Part shown: positions 51,567-59,739 of the stretch, piece after piece | Layout: each line of letters opens with the position of its first letter | How positions within the stretch are numbered: the first letter of the stretch is position 1 | NCBI GenBank assembly: GCA_964452635.1 | Contig: CAYVMP010000001.1 | Span: 3,400 to 67,399, forward strand | Length of the DNA: 64,000 nt | Reading direction: 5' to 3' | Source of the DNA: CAYVMP01 sp964452635 | GTDB taxonomy: Bacteria; Patescibacteriota; Minisyncoccia; Phycocordibacterales; DATDWN01 | Position numbers and translations under genes: made by a program | Notes under the pieces: model-generated | The model's input: only the letters and a program-made list of their open reading frames with translations | The model's database searches: none | Told to the model about the DNA's origin: nothing

Positions 51567-52688
51567 ATGATCACGGTAAACCCTTCAAGTATCAAAGATT
51601 TACTTGCCCTCAAAGCATCTGGGGCACCAGTAACTCTAACTTCACATCCAGGCAATGCTTCTCTCTACAAACTAACTTTGTGGGGGTGTGGCATATCAGA
51701 ACACTTCTGGGACGTGACGTGTTGTGTAGCTGATGCAAATAATCAGCCAATGGTTCGTCTTCAGGGTGGCACAGCTGAGTCTCTACTCAGTAAAGATTTA
51801 GAAGATAAAATTAGAAGAGAAACTAATTCTAATCGGAGGTTTGTCACTGCCTATCAACACACAAAAAATAAGGAACGTCTTGGTCGGGTACACGTTCGTG
51901 TGTGCGAGAAACTTTTCCCAAATGTAATCTCTTCTTGTTCGCGTCTCAATTTATCTGAGATAGACAGACTGAGAGAGGTGTTCGAGTATTTAGCTGAAAC
52001 TCGTCCACATGACGTTTTCTCTCGATTCATTACTCCGGAAGGGGTAATGATGCCTATTCGTCAGAGTGGATTGAGAACCCACGAACTCACAGAATCGTTT
52101 GTGAGGGTACTTCGGGAACTAGATCATCTTCTGTTTAGTGATGAACCAATTATAACCAAAGGCGGGGCTTGTTATGATGGGGTGATGGTTCCACTATCAA
52201 CCATGTTGGTTCAGTATTGGAAAACTGGTCGAATCGATCGGTATGATATATCTGGTCCAGATATGATTCACTATGCAACGAGAGAGTGTCACCAAAGAAA
52301 TCTTTCTGAAATGCTACAATATCTGCACAAATGGAATCCAAAACTGATTCCTGCTCAAATTGTTGTCCGGATGTTTCCGGGGACAGTAGCTCGTGTTGGT
52401 CATATTCACGGTCATGGTTCTGAGAGTGTGTTGAATCGTAAGATTCAAGCTCTTAAATACCAAGGACAACTTTCAAGTGAACAAAAGAGACGTGTTTGGG
52501 ACATGGCAAAGCACGACGAGGAGATTTGGCCGACCCAAATCAAGTCAGACAAAGATAGTTATTTCTCCCAACACGATCTTTTTGCCCACTCCCAACACCT
52601 TGTGGTTGATGATTTTTGGAAAGAGATTCCACTCGATAACATGAGGGAAAATCTAACCAGAGCAAATGCACTATTGCGCCTAAAGTAG
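51567..52688 (+). CDS. Hypothetical protein behind a structured leader
   Basis: 373 residues from ATG 51567, chosen for the Shine-Dalgarno AAGGAAAGGTG; an upstream frame start would overlap the leader hairpin. Globular, mixed alpha/beta sequence, many His and Trp toward the C-terminus (VARVGHIHGHGSESVLNRK; HDLFAHSQHLVVDDFW). No membrane segment, signal peptide or family motif was recognised. A bidirectional terminator follows. Confidence 0.7.
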   Translation: MITVNPSSIKDLLALKASGAPVTLTSHPGNASLYKLTLWGCGISEHFWDVTCCVADANNQPMVRLQGGTAESLLSKDLEDKIRRETNSNRRFVTAYQHTKNKERLGRVHVRVCEKLFPNVISSCSRLNLSEIDRLREVFEYLAETRPHDVFSRFITPEGVMMPIRQSGLRTHELTESFVRVLRELDHLLFSDEPIITKGGACYDGVMVPLSTMLVQYWKTGRIDRYDISGPDMIHYATRECHQRNLSEMLQYLHKWNPKLIPAQIVVRMFPGTVARVGHIHGHGSESVLNRKIQALKYQGQLSSEQKRRVWDMAKHDEEIWPTQIKSDKDSYFSQHDLFAHSQHLVVDDFWKEIPLDNMRENLTRANALLRLK

Positions 52689-52700
52689 GATGCAATATTA

Positions 52701-52732
52701 AAAAACTCTGCTGATGTAACAGCAGAGTTTTT
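52701..52732. terminator. Bidirectional terminator
   Basis: Perfect 13-bp stem AAAAACTCTGCTG/CAGCAGAGTTTTT with loop ATGTAA between convergent genes. Confidence 0.93.
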
Positions 52733-52755
52733 ATTTTTTCAAAACATTCTTCCTC

Positions 52756-53103
52756 CTACAAATTTAAATCAAAAGCGAGAAAACCCGGACCGGTGAAGAG
52801 GAGGGTGAATACAATAATACCAACGAGTATGTAGAGTGTTTTTCGAGCACTGTCTACTGGTTTCTGCTCCATTTTGAATTCGAAAGCAAGAAGTACGATA
52901 CCAATGAGTGCTGAGATTTGAGTGTATAGTCCGAGCAAGATAAGCACACTTACAATCCCGATAGGGAATACTACCCATCCTGCAGGTTTTGAGTATCGTG
53001 TCTTTAGTGTAGAGAGACTAATGTAAGCCACGGCCAATCGAAGTAGTGTCGGTCCAATGAGTCCAAATGATAATAAAGTTGGAAATGATGATAAAGGATG
53101 CAT
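52756..53103 (-). CDS. DoxX-like small membrane protein
   Basis: 115 residues from ATG 53103. Four hydrophobic helices with the DoxX-like pattern LLRLAVAYISLSTLK, GWVVFPIGIVSVLILLGLYTQ, IGIVLLAFEFKMEQK and LYILVGIIVFTLLFTGPGFLA. Minus-strand TACACT (53111-53116) ends seven bases before the ATG, which decides this start. Function unknown; DoxX-like proteins are linked to quinone or stress functions. Confidence 0.75.
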   Translation of the reverse strand: MHPLSSFPTLLSFGLIGPTLLRLAVAYISLSTLKTRYSKPAGWVVFPIGIVSVLILLGLYTQISALIGIVLLAFEFKMEQKPVDSARKTLYILVGIIVFTLLFTGPGFLAFDLNL

Positions 53104-53110
53104 ATGAATA

Positions 53111-53116
53111 AGTGTA
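53111..53116 (-). promoter_or_regulatory. -10 of the DoxX-like gene
   Basis: Minus-strand TACACT ending seven bases before the ATG at 53103. Confidence 0.4.
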
Positions 53117-53156
53117 TCGTGTATGAAATGATAAATCAATGTTTTTGTGCGCACTT

Positions 53157-53325
53157 ACAATCCCCGACACATGCTCTTTTAGAAACAGAATAATTTTCTG
53201 GTGAAAATTTTCTTCACGCTCGGAACTCAAGAAAACAAAGCATGTTCTCGTGTTCCCACCACTCGAACATTGTTGTTTTCTAAGTTCCTGCGCGATGTTC
53301 CAAAAGAGCATGTGTCGGAGATTGT
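53157..53325. repeat. Near-palindromic dispersed element, copy 4 (169 bp), inverted
   Basis: Outer arms ACAATCCCCGACACATGCTC and its partner ending TGTGTCGGAGATTGT pair with one mismatch. Reverse-complemented, the core matches copies 1 and 2 closely (GGAACATCGCGCAGGAACTT; AGAAAATTTTCACCAGAAAA) with a few substitutions. Its outermost arm bases differ from the other copies but still pair with each other. It occupies the spacer between divergent genes. Confidence 0.87.
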
Positions 53326-53352
53326 GAATCACGATACAATATTCTTTCTGTG

Positions 53353-53361
53353 TGCTATAGT
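53353..53361 (+). promoter_or_regulatory. Extended -10 of the SpoU gene
   Basis: TGCTATAGT ending eight bases before the ATG at 53370, just outside repeat copy 4. Confidence 0.5.
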
Positions 53362-53369
53362 CATTTTCA

Positions 53370-53864
53370 ATGAAAAGTGTAAAAGAAAAAAATAGAGGAG
53401 AGGTATGTGTTCTCCTCCACAATATCCGAAGTACGCACAATGTGGGGTCGATATTTCGAACAGCAGATGCACTTGGTGTGACTAAAATCTACATATCTGG
53501 CTATACACCGACACCACTCGATCGGTTCGGTAGACCGCGTGCGGATATTGCAAAAACTGCTCTTGGTGCAGAAAAAATAATCCCATGGGAACAAGTGTCA
53601 GATCCTAAAAAATTACTAAAAAAACTTCGTACGCAGAAATATCACATCGTCGGTATCGAGCAGTCACCAAACTCAGTGGATTACAAGAAAGTTAAAATTT
53701 CAAAACATTCTGTGTTTGTCGTGGGCAATGAAGTGTCTGGGCTAGAGGATACTGTACTATCTCTCTGCGATGTGGTCGCTGAGATCCCTATGAGAGGGGA
53801 GAAAGAATCCCTCAATGTGTCTGTGGCATTCGGAGTTGCACTCTATCGAATGTTGGGAGTTTAG
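53370..53864 (+). CDS. SpoU/TrmH-family RNA 2'-O-ribose methyltransferase
   Basis: 164 residues, single SPOUT domain without an N-terminal substrate-binding domain. Motif 1 NIRSTHNVGSIFRTADALG, motif 2 VFVVGNEVSGLEDTVL and motif 3 IPMRGEKESLNVSVAFGVALY. The knot binds SAM and methylates a ribose in tRNA or rRNA; short versions resemble TrmL, which acts at tRNA position 34, but the exact target is not readable. Overlaps the convergent gene's stop by four bases. Confidence 0.9.
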   Translation: MKSVKEKNRGEVCVLLHNIRSTHNVGSIFRTADALGVTKIYISGYTPTPLDRFGRPRADIAKTALGAEKIIPWEQVSDPKKLLKKLRTQKYHIVGIEQSPNSVDYKKVKISKHSVFVVGNEVSGLEDTVLSLCDVVAEIPMRGEKESLNVSVAFGVALYRMLGV

Positions 53865-54727
53865 TATTGCAACTTACTTACAACTTTTCCATTTAAGTCA
53901 GTGAGTACGATACTCTCACGACGACTTTTCCAGAGTGGTTCGCTTCGTTTGAGATACACTCTCCACTCGTGTGTATAGAAATCAGAGTCATTTTTATGAA
54001 CTGATACACATGTTGGGTAGTTTATTTTTGTGGTGATAAAGTTCGTGCATTCGTAGCTCCAATTCGCAGGAAGGGGATCGGTCTGGATTCGACATGACGG
54101 CATGTACTCAATGTAGTCAAAGCAGGCGTCATTGACTGTGCGTTTTGGAATCGACGAGAGATCTTCGGTTCGTGGTGCAGGACAGCTACTCCATAGGTAT
54201 GGTGTGAAATCTTGGAATTGTTCAAGATATCCAGAGCATTTATTTACTTTCATACCCGATCCGTTCGGTGATCTTCCAGTCACAATATACACAGTGTCTT
54301 TGGGAGTGAGTACGATGTCTTCTTCTGCATTTTGTGAATCAGCGAAAAATAATTTGGTTGATTTGGGAATAGCCACCTGCACACCACTGTTTTCACTCGA
54401 AAGTCTCCAGCCGGTTATCGGAACAGTGGTTGTTGCACCGTCACTGACACGGAGTGTGAGATATTCTTGGTTTGCATTGTCGGATCGGGTGACGTATTGA
54501 AGTGTCACAATACCGTAGTATTTTGATCGAGTTTTCTCGATTTCGGTTAGTTCAATTTGTTTTTTTAATTCATCAACCTGTTTTTGAGCGTCTTGAATTT
54601 TGTATTCTATTGTTTGGTTCTCTGATACAGGGGCTTTAGCAAACTGGGCGTTTTTAATCCCACCATTGAGTGATAGAGAGAGGATACCGAGGAGGATGAT
54701 AACACCGAGAAAAAAGTCTTGTGACAT
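53861..54727 (-). CDS. Membrane-anchored protein with lamin-tail-like domain
   Basis: 288 residues from ATG 54727. N-terminal helix (FFLGVIILLGILSLSL), a coiled coil (YKIQDAQKQVDELKKQIELTE, residues ~48-68), then a beta-rich domain with EYLTLRVSDGATTTVPITGW, IPKSTKLFF and LTPKDTVYIVTGRSPNG, which fits the lamin-tail (LTD) pattern, and Cys pairs near the C-terminus. Such proteins are frequent in CPR genomes with unknown role. TACAAT (54734-54739, minus) lies six bases before the ATG. Confidence 0.75.
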   Translation of the reverse strand: MSQDFFLGVIILLGILSLSLNGGIKNAQFAKAPVSENQTIEYKIQDAQKQVDELKKQIELTEIEKTRSKYYGIVTLQYVTRSDNANQEYLTLRVSDGATTTVPITGWRLSSENSGVQVAIPKSTKLFFADSQNAEEDIVLTPKDTVYIVTGRSPNGSGMKVNKCSGYLEQFQDFTPYLWSSCPAPRTEDLSSIPKRTVNDACFDYIEYMPSCRIQTDPLPANWSYECTNFITTKINYPTCVSVHKNDSDFYTHEWRVYLKRSEPLWKSRRESIVLTDLNGKVVSKLQY

Positions 54728-54733
54728 AGGTAT

Positions 54734-54739
54734 ATTGTA
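54734..54739 (-). promoter_or_regulatory. -10 of the lamin-tail-like gene
   Basis: Minus-strand TACAAT ending six bases before the ATG at 54727. Confidence 0.5.
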
Positions 54740-54759
54740 CAACAGCTCTGGAGAAAGTG

Positions 54760-55659
54760 TTATTTCTGGTGTGTATTACAGAAATGTGCACTTCGACCAC
54801 CAATCACTTTTCTCATAATTGTGCCGGTGCATCCACGTTTGAGACAGGGGAGCTTGGTGCGACGGTATGCTTTGTGTGAATTCTGAAACCCACCGCGCTC
54901 ACCATATATATTTCGATAATCCGACATAGAATCACCACCAAGTTCGATTCCTGTCGCAAGAATTTTCTTCATACTCACCCACATGCTTTTAATTTCTCTC
55001 TGAGAAATATTGGATACTCTCCGTTCAGGATGAATACCTGTATCCCAAAGTATTTCATCAGAATAAATGTTTCCAATTCCAGCGACTATTGATTGATCCA
55101 TGAGTACTGTTTTTATTTTTCCATTCATTTTCTGTTTCAGTTGGGTTTCAAACGTTTCAAACGATAAGTTGTCGAGGGGTTCTGGACCAAGTCCGTGCAA
55201 ATCCACCACAGCGTCCCTATTTTTGGTTTCAAATAATATTACCTTGGCAAATTTGCGCATATCTGAAAATGCGAGATATTTGCCGTTTGAAAGAGTGAAT
55301 ACGAGATGAATGAATTGGTTGAATGGATCAGAGAGTAGTTTTTCTGTGCTCGTCCATTTTTCCCCCGACCATGTGTATGTGCCGTACAGTAGATGTCCTG
55401 TCATTTTCATGTGGATGAGGATCGTTCTGCCTCCGTGGAGGTGTATGAGAATATTTTTCCCTCGTCGCTCAGATGAGAGGATTCTTCGGTCACTGATATC
55501 CGTTCTAAATTTATCAAAATATTTTTTGTTTTTTATCGTGTCGGTTCGTTTGTGTTTGGTTCGAATATAGTAGTCAGACCATACGTCTCGTATAGTTAGG
55601 GAAGGGAGGACTTCGTTTAGTCCACGTACAGTCGTGGTTACTTCAGGTAGTTCTGGCAT
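54760..55659 (-). CDS. mutM: Formamidopyrimidine-DNA glycosylase (Fpg/MutM)
   Basis: 299 residues. The N-terminal PELPEVTTTVRGL supplies the catalytic Pro1 and Glu2; the helix-two-turn-helix region reads VAGIGNIYSDEILW; the C-terminal zinc finger is CLKRGCTG...HFCNTHQK, where one ligand is His and the first spacing is C-x4-C rather than C-x2-C. It removes oxidised purines. Starts nine bases after ruvA, so the two are probably co-transcribed. Confidence 0.95.
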   Translation of the reverse strand: MPELPEVTTTVRGLNEVLPSLTIRDVWSDYYIRTKHKRTDTIKNKKYFDKFRTDISDRRILSSERRGKNILIHLHGGRTILIHMKMTGHLLYGTYTWSGEKWTSTEKLLSDPFNQFIHLVFTLSNGKYLAFSDMRKFAKVILFETKNRDAVVDLHGLGPEPLDNLSFETFETQLKQKMNGKIKTVLMDQSIVAGIGNIYSDEILWDTGIHPERRVSNISQREIKSMWVSMKKILATGIELGGDSMSDYRNIYGERGGFQNSHKAYRRTKLPCLKRGCTGTIMRKVIGGRSAHFCNTHQK

Positions 55660-55668
55660 AGCCGTGTA

Positions 55669-56229
55669 CTAGGAGTTTAATTTCTTGAGAGCAGAGCGAA
55701 CTTTCTGCTCTGTAGAACTACCCTCTGCTTTCTTAAGTGCTTCGCGAGCATCACGTTCGCTGTATCCGAGAGATTTGAGTGCTTCGAGCGCATCTATATC
55801 ATCTGACTCAGTGCTCATCTCAAAGTCACCACCACTGCCTACTTTATCTTTTAGCTCAAGAACTATTTTTTCTGCTACTTTTTTCCCGATACCCGAGATT
55901 TTAGTGAGATGTGATGTGTCTCCAGAAATAATTGCTTTGCGAAGTGTGGAGATGTTGGCCACGGAGAGTATGCCCATAGCGGACTTTGGTCCGATGCCGG
56001 AAATAGTGAGGAGAAGCTCAAAAAATTCGATTTCTTGTTTGGTTTGGAAGCCATACAGATCAAGAGCATTTTCACGTACAGCAAGATATGTCCAAAATGA
56101 CACTGGTGACCCCCCATCACTCTCAAGAATTCCTATATATGTATGTATTTTGTACCCAACCCCTCCCACATCGAGGATAACTGACTTGGTATCATGGTGG
56201 AGTACGGTGCCTTTGAGGTATCCAATCAT
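55669..56229 (-). CDS. ruvA: Holliday-junction-binding protein RuvA
   Basis: 186 residues from ATG 56229. OB-fold start MIGYLKGTVLHHD, the helix-hairpin-helix pairs ISGIGPKSAMGIL and ISGIGKKVAEKIVLELKDK, and a C-terminal UBA-like domain (DALEALKSLGYSERDAREALK). RuvA tetramers hold the junction for RuvB, encoded 17 kb away. TACAAT (56236-56241, minus) ends six bases before the ATG. Confidence 0.95.
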   Translation of the reverse strand: MIGYLKGTVLHHDTKSVILDVGGVGYKIHTYIGILESDGGSPVSFWTYLAVRENALDLYGFQTKQEIEFFELLLTISGIGPKSAMGILSVANISTLRKAIISGDTSHLTKISGIGKKVAEKIVLELKDKVGSGGDFEMSTESDDIDALEALKSLGYSERDAREALKKAEGSSTEQKVRSALKKLNS

Positions 56230-56235
56230 ACTCGT

Positions 56236-56241
56236 ATTGTA
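56236..56241 (-). promoter_or_regulatory. -10 of ruvA-mutM
   Basis: Minus-strand TACAAT ending six bases before the ATG at 56229. Confidence 0.5.
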
Positions 56242-56300
56242 CAGCATTCGTTTTTTTGTAGCTATTGATTTATTACAGATGATGATGTAGTATACGACTC

Positions 56301-56564
56301 ATGCCAATAACAACATCAGCTAAAAAAGCACTCAGAGGTTCAAAGCGAAAGCGAGCTTTTAATTTGCGCAAGAAAGACGCTCTTTCTCGAACTGTTAAGC
56401 AGGTCAAGAAACTTGTTGCATCTGGAAAGGTTAAAGATGCACAGGCAATCATGCCAGAAGTTCAGAAAATCATTGATAAATCAGTAAAAACAGGTTTACT
56501 TAAGAAAAATACAGGTGCTCGCAAGAAATCTCGTATTGTCGCAATGATACAGAAAGCGAAATAA
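56301..56564 (+). CDS. rpsT: 30S ribosomal protein S20
   Basis: 87 residues, strongly basic and helical: ITTSAKKALRGSKRKRAFN, then TVKQVKKLVASGKVKDAQA and the C-terminal KKNTGARKKSRI. This is the usual S20 length and pattern. It binds 16S rRNA early in assembly. A perfect bidirectional terminator follows. Confidence 0.93.
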   Translation: MPITTSAKKALRGSKRKRAFNLRKKDALSRTVKQVKKLVASGKVKDAQAIMPEVQKIIDKSVKTGLLKKNTGARKKSRIVAMIQKAK

Positions 56565-56566
56565 TC

Positions 56567-56604
56567 ACAAACTAAAAATCCCCGAGAGGGGATTTTTAGT
56601 TTGT
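56567..56604. terminator. Bidirectional terminator after rpsT
   Basis: Perfect 17-bp stem: left arm 56567-56583 (ACAAACTAAAAATCCCC), loop GAGA, right arm 56588-56604. It also lies just past the 3' end of the minus-strand tRNA. Confidence 0.93.
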
Positions 56605-56609
56605 TACAG

Positions 56610-56681
56610 TGCTTTCGTCAGGAATCGAACCTGAATCGCCAGCTTCGCAGGCCAGCATTCTATCCATTAAACTACGAAAGC
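56610..56681 (-). tRNA. tRNA-Arg (GCG anticodon)
   Basis: 72 bases on the minus strand. Acceptor GCTTTCG/CGAAAGC, anticodon stem GCTGG/CTGGC with two G-U pairs, loop CTGCGAA with anticodon GCG, T arm TCAGG-TTCGATT-CCTGA. Reads CGC/CGU as Arg. Most bacteria use ACG (inosine) here. CCA is not encoded. Confidence 0.9.
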
Positions 56682-56708
56682 AATTAACACAAACGTACCA
56701 TATCCTTT

Positions 56709-57164
56709 CTAAAAACCCAAGTATATAAGGATTTTTTCTAATAATGGTTCAGTGTGTCGTTCCTGAGGAATGTGTTCACGTAAATACTCTCGTATAATAT
56801 CAGGATCCATATCGTCTATGAGTACAGATACAAAGAGAGACAACCTCTTCTTTAATTTGATGATTATTTTAGGGTGGGGTGTGTGCACATCAACCCAAAA
56901 TGATTCAATCTCACTGTATGGGTGAAATATTTTGCCCATATGAATACCACTCGTATCGAGCTCTACATAGATGATTTCTGGTTCTCGTGCTGCGTACAGT
57001 GCGAGTATCGAAGCCGAAACGATAATAAGAATGCCGAATATGACATTGTTGAGAATGATTGAAATGAGCGCGATGGAGAGTGCGACAATACCAACCACCC
57101 AATACCAATCAGTGGTTTTGTGTGTGTGAACATATTCAGGTGTATACCAAGAAACTTTGTTCAT
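56709..57164 (-). CDS. Two-helix membrane protein of unknown function
   Basis: 151 residues. N-terminal WYTPEYVHTHKTTDWYWVVG, two close hydrophobic helices (VGIVALSIALISIILNNVIF and GILIIVSASILALYAAREP) and a C-terminal PH-like soluble domain (GKIFHPYSEIESFWVDVHTP, IIIKLKKRLSLFVSVLIDD) that resembles bacterial PH/DUF304-type domains. Conserved layout in Parcubacteria as far as I know; role unknown. Confidence 0.7.
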   Translation of the reverse strand: MNKVSWYTPEYVHTHKTTDWYWVVGIVALSIALISIILNNVIFGILIIVSASILALYAAREPEIIYVELDTSGIHMGKIFHPYSEIESFWVDVHTPHPKIIIKLKKRLSLFVSVLIDDMDPDIIREYLREHIPQERHTEPLLEKILIYLGF

Positions 57165-57172
57165 AAAAGTGA

Positions 57173-57613
57173 TTACGATATGCGATCAGTACCAAAATCT
57201 TGTCTCAGTGTTGGTTTTGGTATGAGGGATGCGTAGATCGTGAGGGCACACGAAATGAGCGCAAGATTTTTGATGATGTACTGTCCTTCGAGTGTTGGGA
57301 CGAAACTGTGTGTCCAAATATATTTAGGCAATAGGAATAGGGGAAGGGCAGTCATGATGATGTGTGAGGCAAATAGTGTGATTGCCCACTTTTCCCATCC
57401 GGGGATTATGAACAGTATTGCTATTATTATTTCGAACAATCCAAACAAAACAATGAATGATGAAAATGGTAGAAACGGCATTGTTCGAGAAAGCAGTTCC
57501 TTGACGAGAGGACTTGCTGGACTTTGACCAATTACTTTTAATATTCCAAACCAGAAGTAGAGTACAAACAGTGCTACGCGTGCAAGAAGCACGGATATTT
57601 GTTTTATGTTCAT
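57173..57613 (-). CDS. DoxX-family membrane protein
   Basis: 146 residues with four hydrophobic helices: LLARVALFVLYFWFGILKVI (the family R..L...F...GI.K pattern), FSSFIVLFGLFEIIIAILFII, WAITLFASHIIMTALPLFLL and NLALISCALTIYASLI. The family is poorly characterised. TATAAT (57620-57625, minus, extended TGATATAAT) ends six bases before the ATG. Confidence 0.82.
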   Translation of the reverse strand: MNIKQISVLLARVALFVLYFWFGILKVIGQSPASPLVKELLSRTMPFLPFSSFIVLFGLFEIIIAILFIIPGWEKWAITLFASHIIMTALPLFLLPKYIWTHSFVPTLEGQYIIKNLALISCALTIYASLIPKPTLRQDFGTDRIS

Positions 57614-57619
57614 GTGGAA

Positions 57620-57628
57620 ATTATATCA
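57620..57628 (-). promoter_or_regulatory. Extended -10 of the DoxX gene
   Basis: Minus-strand TGATATAAT, six bases before the ATG at 57613. Confidence 0.55.
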
Positions 57629-57691
57629 CGATGAAAAAATATCTACTACGGAGATGTGCATTACTTTGGGGTGAGGGTGTACAGAGTAAAT

Positions 57692-58423
57692 TTATGGATT
57701 GGAATATGAGGGGTCATCAATACCTGTTATTTCTGGGGGAATAACAGCATCATCTGACTCACTGTACTCACCCTCAACATATTCATCTTCTTCTATTGTT
57801 TTTCTCTTTAATTCCTCTGTTTCCTTGATAAATTCTCTAACAAGAGAGAGCATTTTTCGCCTGATTTTTGGATAACTATTGTAAACAACGACTTTGTCGA
57901 TTAAATCGTTGTTGAAATAAGCCAACAAACTTATTTTCCAAGTCTTCCAACCCTTCATTTTTTTCAAAGTGTCAGCTAAATCTTCAGTCACCGCTCCAAC
58001 TACTGGAATCTCTTTGTTTTCAGCTAATGTTTTAAAAATCTCATATCCACCACGCATTGTTTTGGGTGCAAAATGAGTCGGGATAAAAATTCCATATTTA
58101 CAAAAACCAAACACAAAACCTTTTTCCATATCACCATACATATACGTTTTATTGCGTGCACCTTCTTCAAAAAAATGTCTTTGAAATCTATTTTGTTCTA
58201 GAGGTTGTCGATCACGACGTAACATTGCGTCCGCATACCATCCATAGATTGCATCTAATTCCTCCTGACCTCCCTCGAATTTATCAGTATCCAAGATACC
58301 AGATGGAATGGGGAATTCCTCAATCACTGTTTCTTCGGGCTGTTTTGGATTATTATCCTCAAATTCGTTTACATGGTCGGGTTTGTCTGTGTTTTCTGTG
58401 TATTTAAAAAGTATTTTTTCCAT
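57692..58423 (-). CDS. Hypothetical cytoplasmic protein
   Basis: 243 residues from ATG 58423. Acidic N-terminus, a globular middle (DAIYGWYADAMLRRDRQPLEQ, GFVFGFCKYGIFIPTHFAPK, PVVGAVTEDLADTLKKMKGW, YNSYPKIRRKMLSLVREFI) and a Glu/Asp-rich tail. The middle resembles the substrate-side of small acetyltransferase-like or sensor folds only vaguely; I make no call. Neighbour of the nucleotidyltransferase gene, both minus strand. Confidence 0.65.
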   Translation of the reverse strand: MEKILFKYTENTDKPDHVNEFEDNNPKQPEETVIEEFPIPSGILDTDKFEGGQEELDAIYGWYADAMLRRDRQPLEQNRFQRHFFEEGARNKTYMYGDMEKGFVFGFCKYGIFIPTHFAPKTMRGGYEIFKTLAENKEIPVVGAVTEDLADTLKKMKGWKTWKISLLAYFNNDLIDKVVVYNSYPKIRRKMLSLVREFIKETEELKRKTIEEDEYVEGEYSESDDAVIPPEITGIDDPSYSNP

Positions 58424-58540
58424 ATTTAAATTTAACATAATTTTAAAAATCACATAAGGTAATTTGAAATCGGAACTTGCATGATATAAACATATTTATA
58501 CTTTTGCTTACAAATAATACGTAAATCCTCTCATTCGAAC

Positions 58541-59320
58541 CTATGCTGCTTTCGGAAATTCATTTGTATTTGGTTTTCTGTCACTTTCTTTTAGAAAGAT
58601 ATGTCGGGCATCTTTCAGGTTTTGTGGATATAAATGTTGGCGTCGTTCTACCGCTTCTCTGGTTGCATTATCATCATCACGAGTTGCATTTTCAAACTTT
58701 GCCAGACGATTCGAAATAATTTTCCATTTCTTCTCACCCGTTTCCCCTTGTTGTTCAAGTGTATCAAATACAGTTTTTCTATATTTTTCAATACCAGAAC
58801 CAATTTGCAAAAGAAATAAGACAAATAATTCTTCTATGGCAGGTATGTTTATTTCTCTAGTTAAAATGGAATGTGTGGTTTTTTTATCAACCAAATATAC
58901 AGTTACGTGAGCAACTTGCTCAGATGTGAGATCAGTTTTTTGTACAAGAAGTTTCCTAAACTCAGTTGCTATTTTTAGCTTTATTGCATTCAAAATTTCT
59001 TCGGTTGGTGTGGGTGGGTTGTGTTCACGCCACGTTGTAACAGCAGTACGAAGGTCGACGTACAATGAACCGTCGATATCACTTTCTTGTGTCGCATATC
59101 CCTTCGTATTGCTTCCAAAAAATCCAAACGATACAACCTCAGGATGTTTTTTTTTAAATTCCTCAAGATTTTCTCTGACAGATCGTATCCTTTCTCGAAT
59201 CTCAGGATTTGGTGGTAGTAAAAATCGTCTGTCATCTAAAATCCCTGCCTCAAGAATAGCTGTACGTCTTTCTGTTTTTGGCTTGTCTTGAATAGATTGA
59301 TAATCAAATCTTTCTTTCAT
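58541..59320 (-). CDS. Nucleotidyltransferase-fold protein
   Basis: 259 residues. The NTase signature is visible at about residues 64-87: FGFFGSNTKGYATQESDIDG, giving the GS...DxD metal site, with a likely third Asp in VDL downstream. The rest is helical, with charged C-terminus. Such proteins transfer nucleotides to RNA, protein or small molecules; no antitoxin partner (MNT/HEPN) is recognisable next to it, although the gene at 57692 is a neighbour. TATTAT (59328-59333) lies seven bases before the ATG. Confidence 0.82.
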   Translation of the reverse strand: MKERFDYQSIQDKPKTERRTAILEAGILDDRRFLLPPNPEIRERIRSVRENLEEFKKKHPEVVSFGFFGSNTKGYATQESDIDGSLYVDLRTAVTTWREHNPPTPTEEILNAIKLKIATEFRKLLVQKTDLTSEQVAHVTVYLVDKKTTHSILTREINIPAIEELFVLFLLQIGSGIEKYRKTVFDTLEQQGETGEKKWKIISNRLAKFENATRDDDNATREAVERRQHLYPQNLKDARHIFLKESDRKPNTNEFPKAA

Positions 59321-59327
59321 ATTTTAT

Positions 59328-59336
59328 ATAATAGCA
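59328..59336 (-). promoter_or_regulatory. Extended -10 of the nucleotidyltransferase gene
   Basis: Minus-strand TGCTATTAT ending seven bases before the ATG at 59320. Confidence 0.45.
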
Positions 59337-59392
59337 ATAAAATTAGAAAAGAAAAAGTATTCTCTGTGTGGAGGCGTATGGAAACTTGATTA

Positions 59393-59576
59393 AGAGCCAA
59401 TCTCTAATCTAACCGAAAAATATAGCTAATAACAAAGCTCGTCTACTCAATCTTCCAAATTTTGGCTGCAAATCACCAATTCCTCCTCAACAGATCTCGA
59501 TATGCTTCTTCAAAATTAGTGATTTTCGCACGAAATTTGGAAGATTGAGCTAGACATTAGATTGGAGATTGGCTCT
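59393..59576. repeat. Long three-part inverted repeat (184 bp), no gene
   Basis: Three nested arm pairs: AGAGCCAATCTCTAATCT with AGATTGGAGATTGGCTCT (one difference), CTCAATCTTCCAAATTT with AAATTTGGAAGATTGAG (perfect, 59446-59462/59533-59549), and AAATCACCAATT with AATTAGTGATTT (one mismatch). The whole could form one long cruciform with an apex near 59482-59513. It resembles the 4-copy family in design but not in sequence. The rest of the spacer 59321-59739 holds no gene. Confidence 0.8.
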
Positions 59577-59702
59577 AAGATTGTAACTAAACTCTGTACC
59601 CAGATAATCTAATGAGAATGTTAAGGTTTTTTTAATTATAAATTATGGGAGGGAAGGCGAGAGTTTCGAATCTCACCCGCAAAGCATGCTTTGCTCTCCC
59701 CG

Positions 59703-59729
59703 AAAAAACAAAAACACCCCGAAGGATGT
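59703..59729 (-). terminator. Terminator of the broken tRNA gene
   Basis: Minus-strand ACATCC-TTCG-GGGTGT, a UUCG tetraloop stem, followed by TTTTTGTTTTTT, ten bases after the encoded CCA. Confidence 0.8.
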
Positions 59730-59739
59730 CTTCGTTTTT

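Noticed and set aside
57692..59320. Toxin-antitoxin pair (nucleotidyltransferase with the gene at 57692)
   Set aside because: The neighbour shows no HEPN R-x4-6-H or other partner motif, the genes are 118 bases apart, and the nucleotidyltransferase is larger than MNT antitoxins.
59659..59694. T-arm-like fragment and a GCAAAGCATGCTTTGC palindrome near the broken tRNA
   Set aside because: A short match to the neighbouring tRNA T arm (TTCGAATCTCAC) is too short to call a tRNA or an attachment site.
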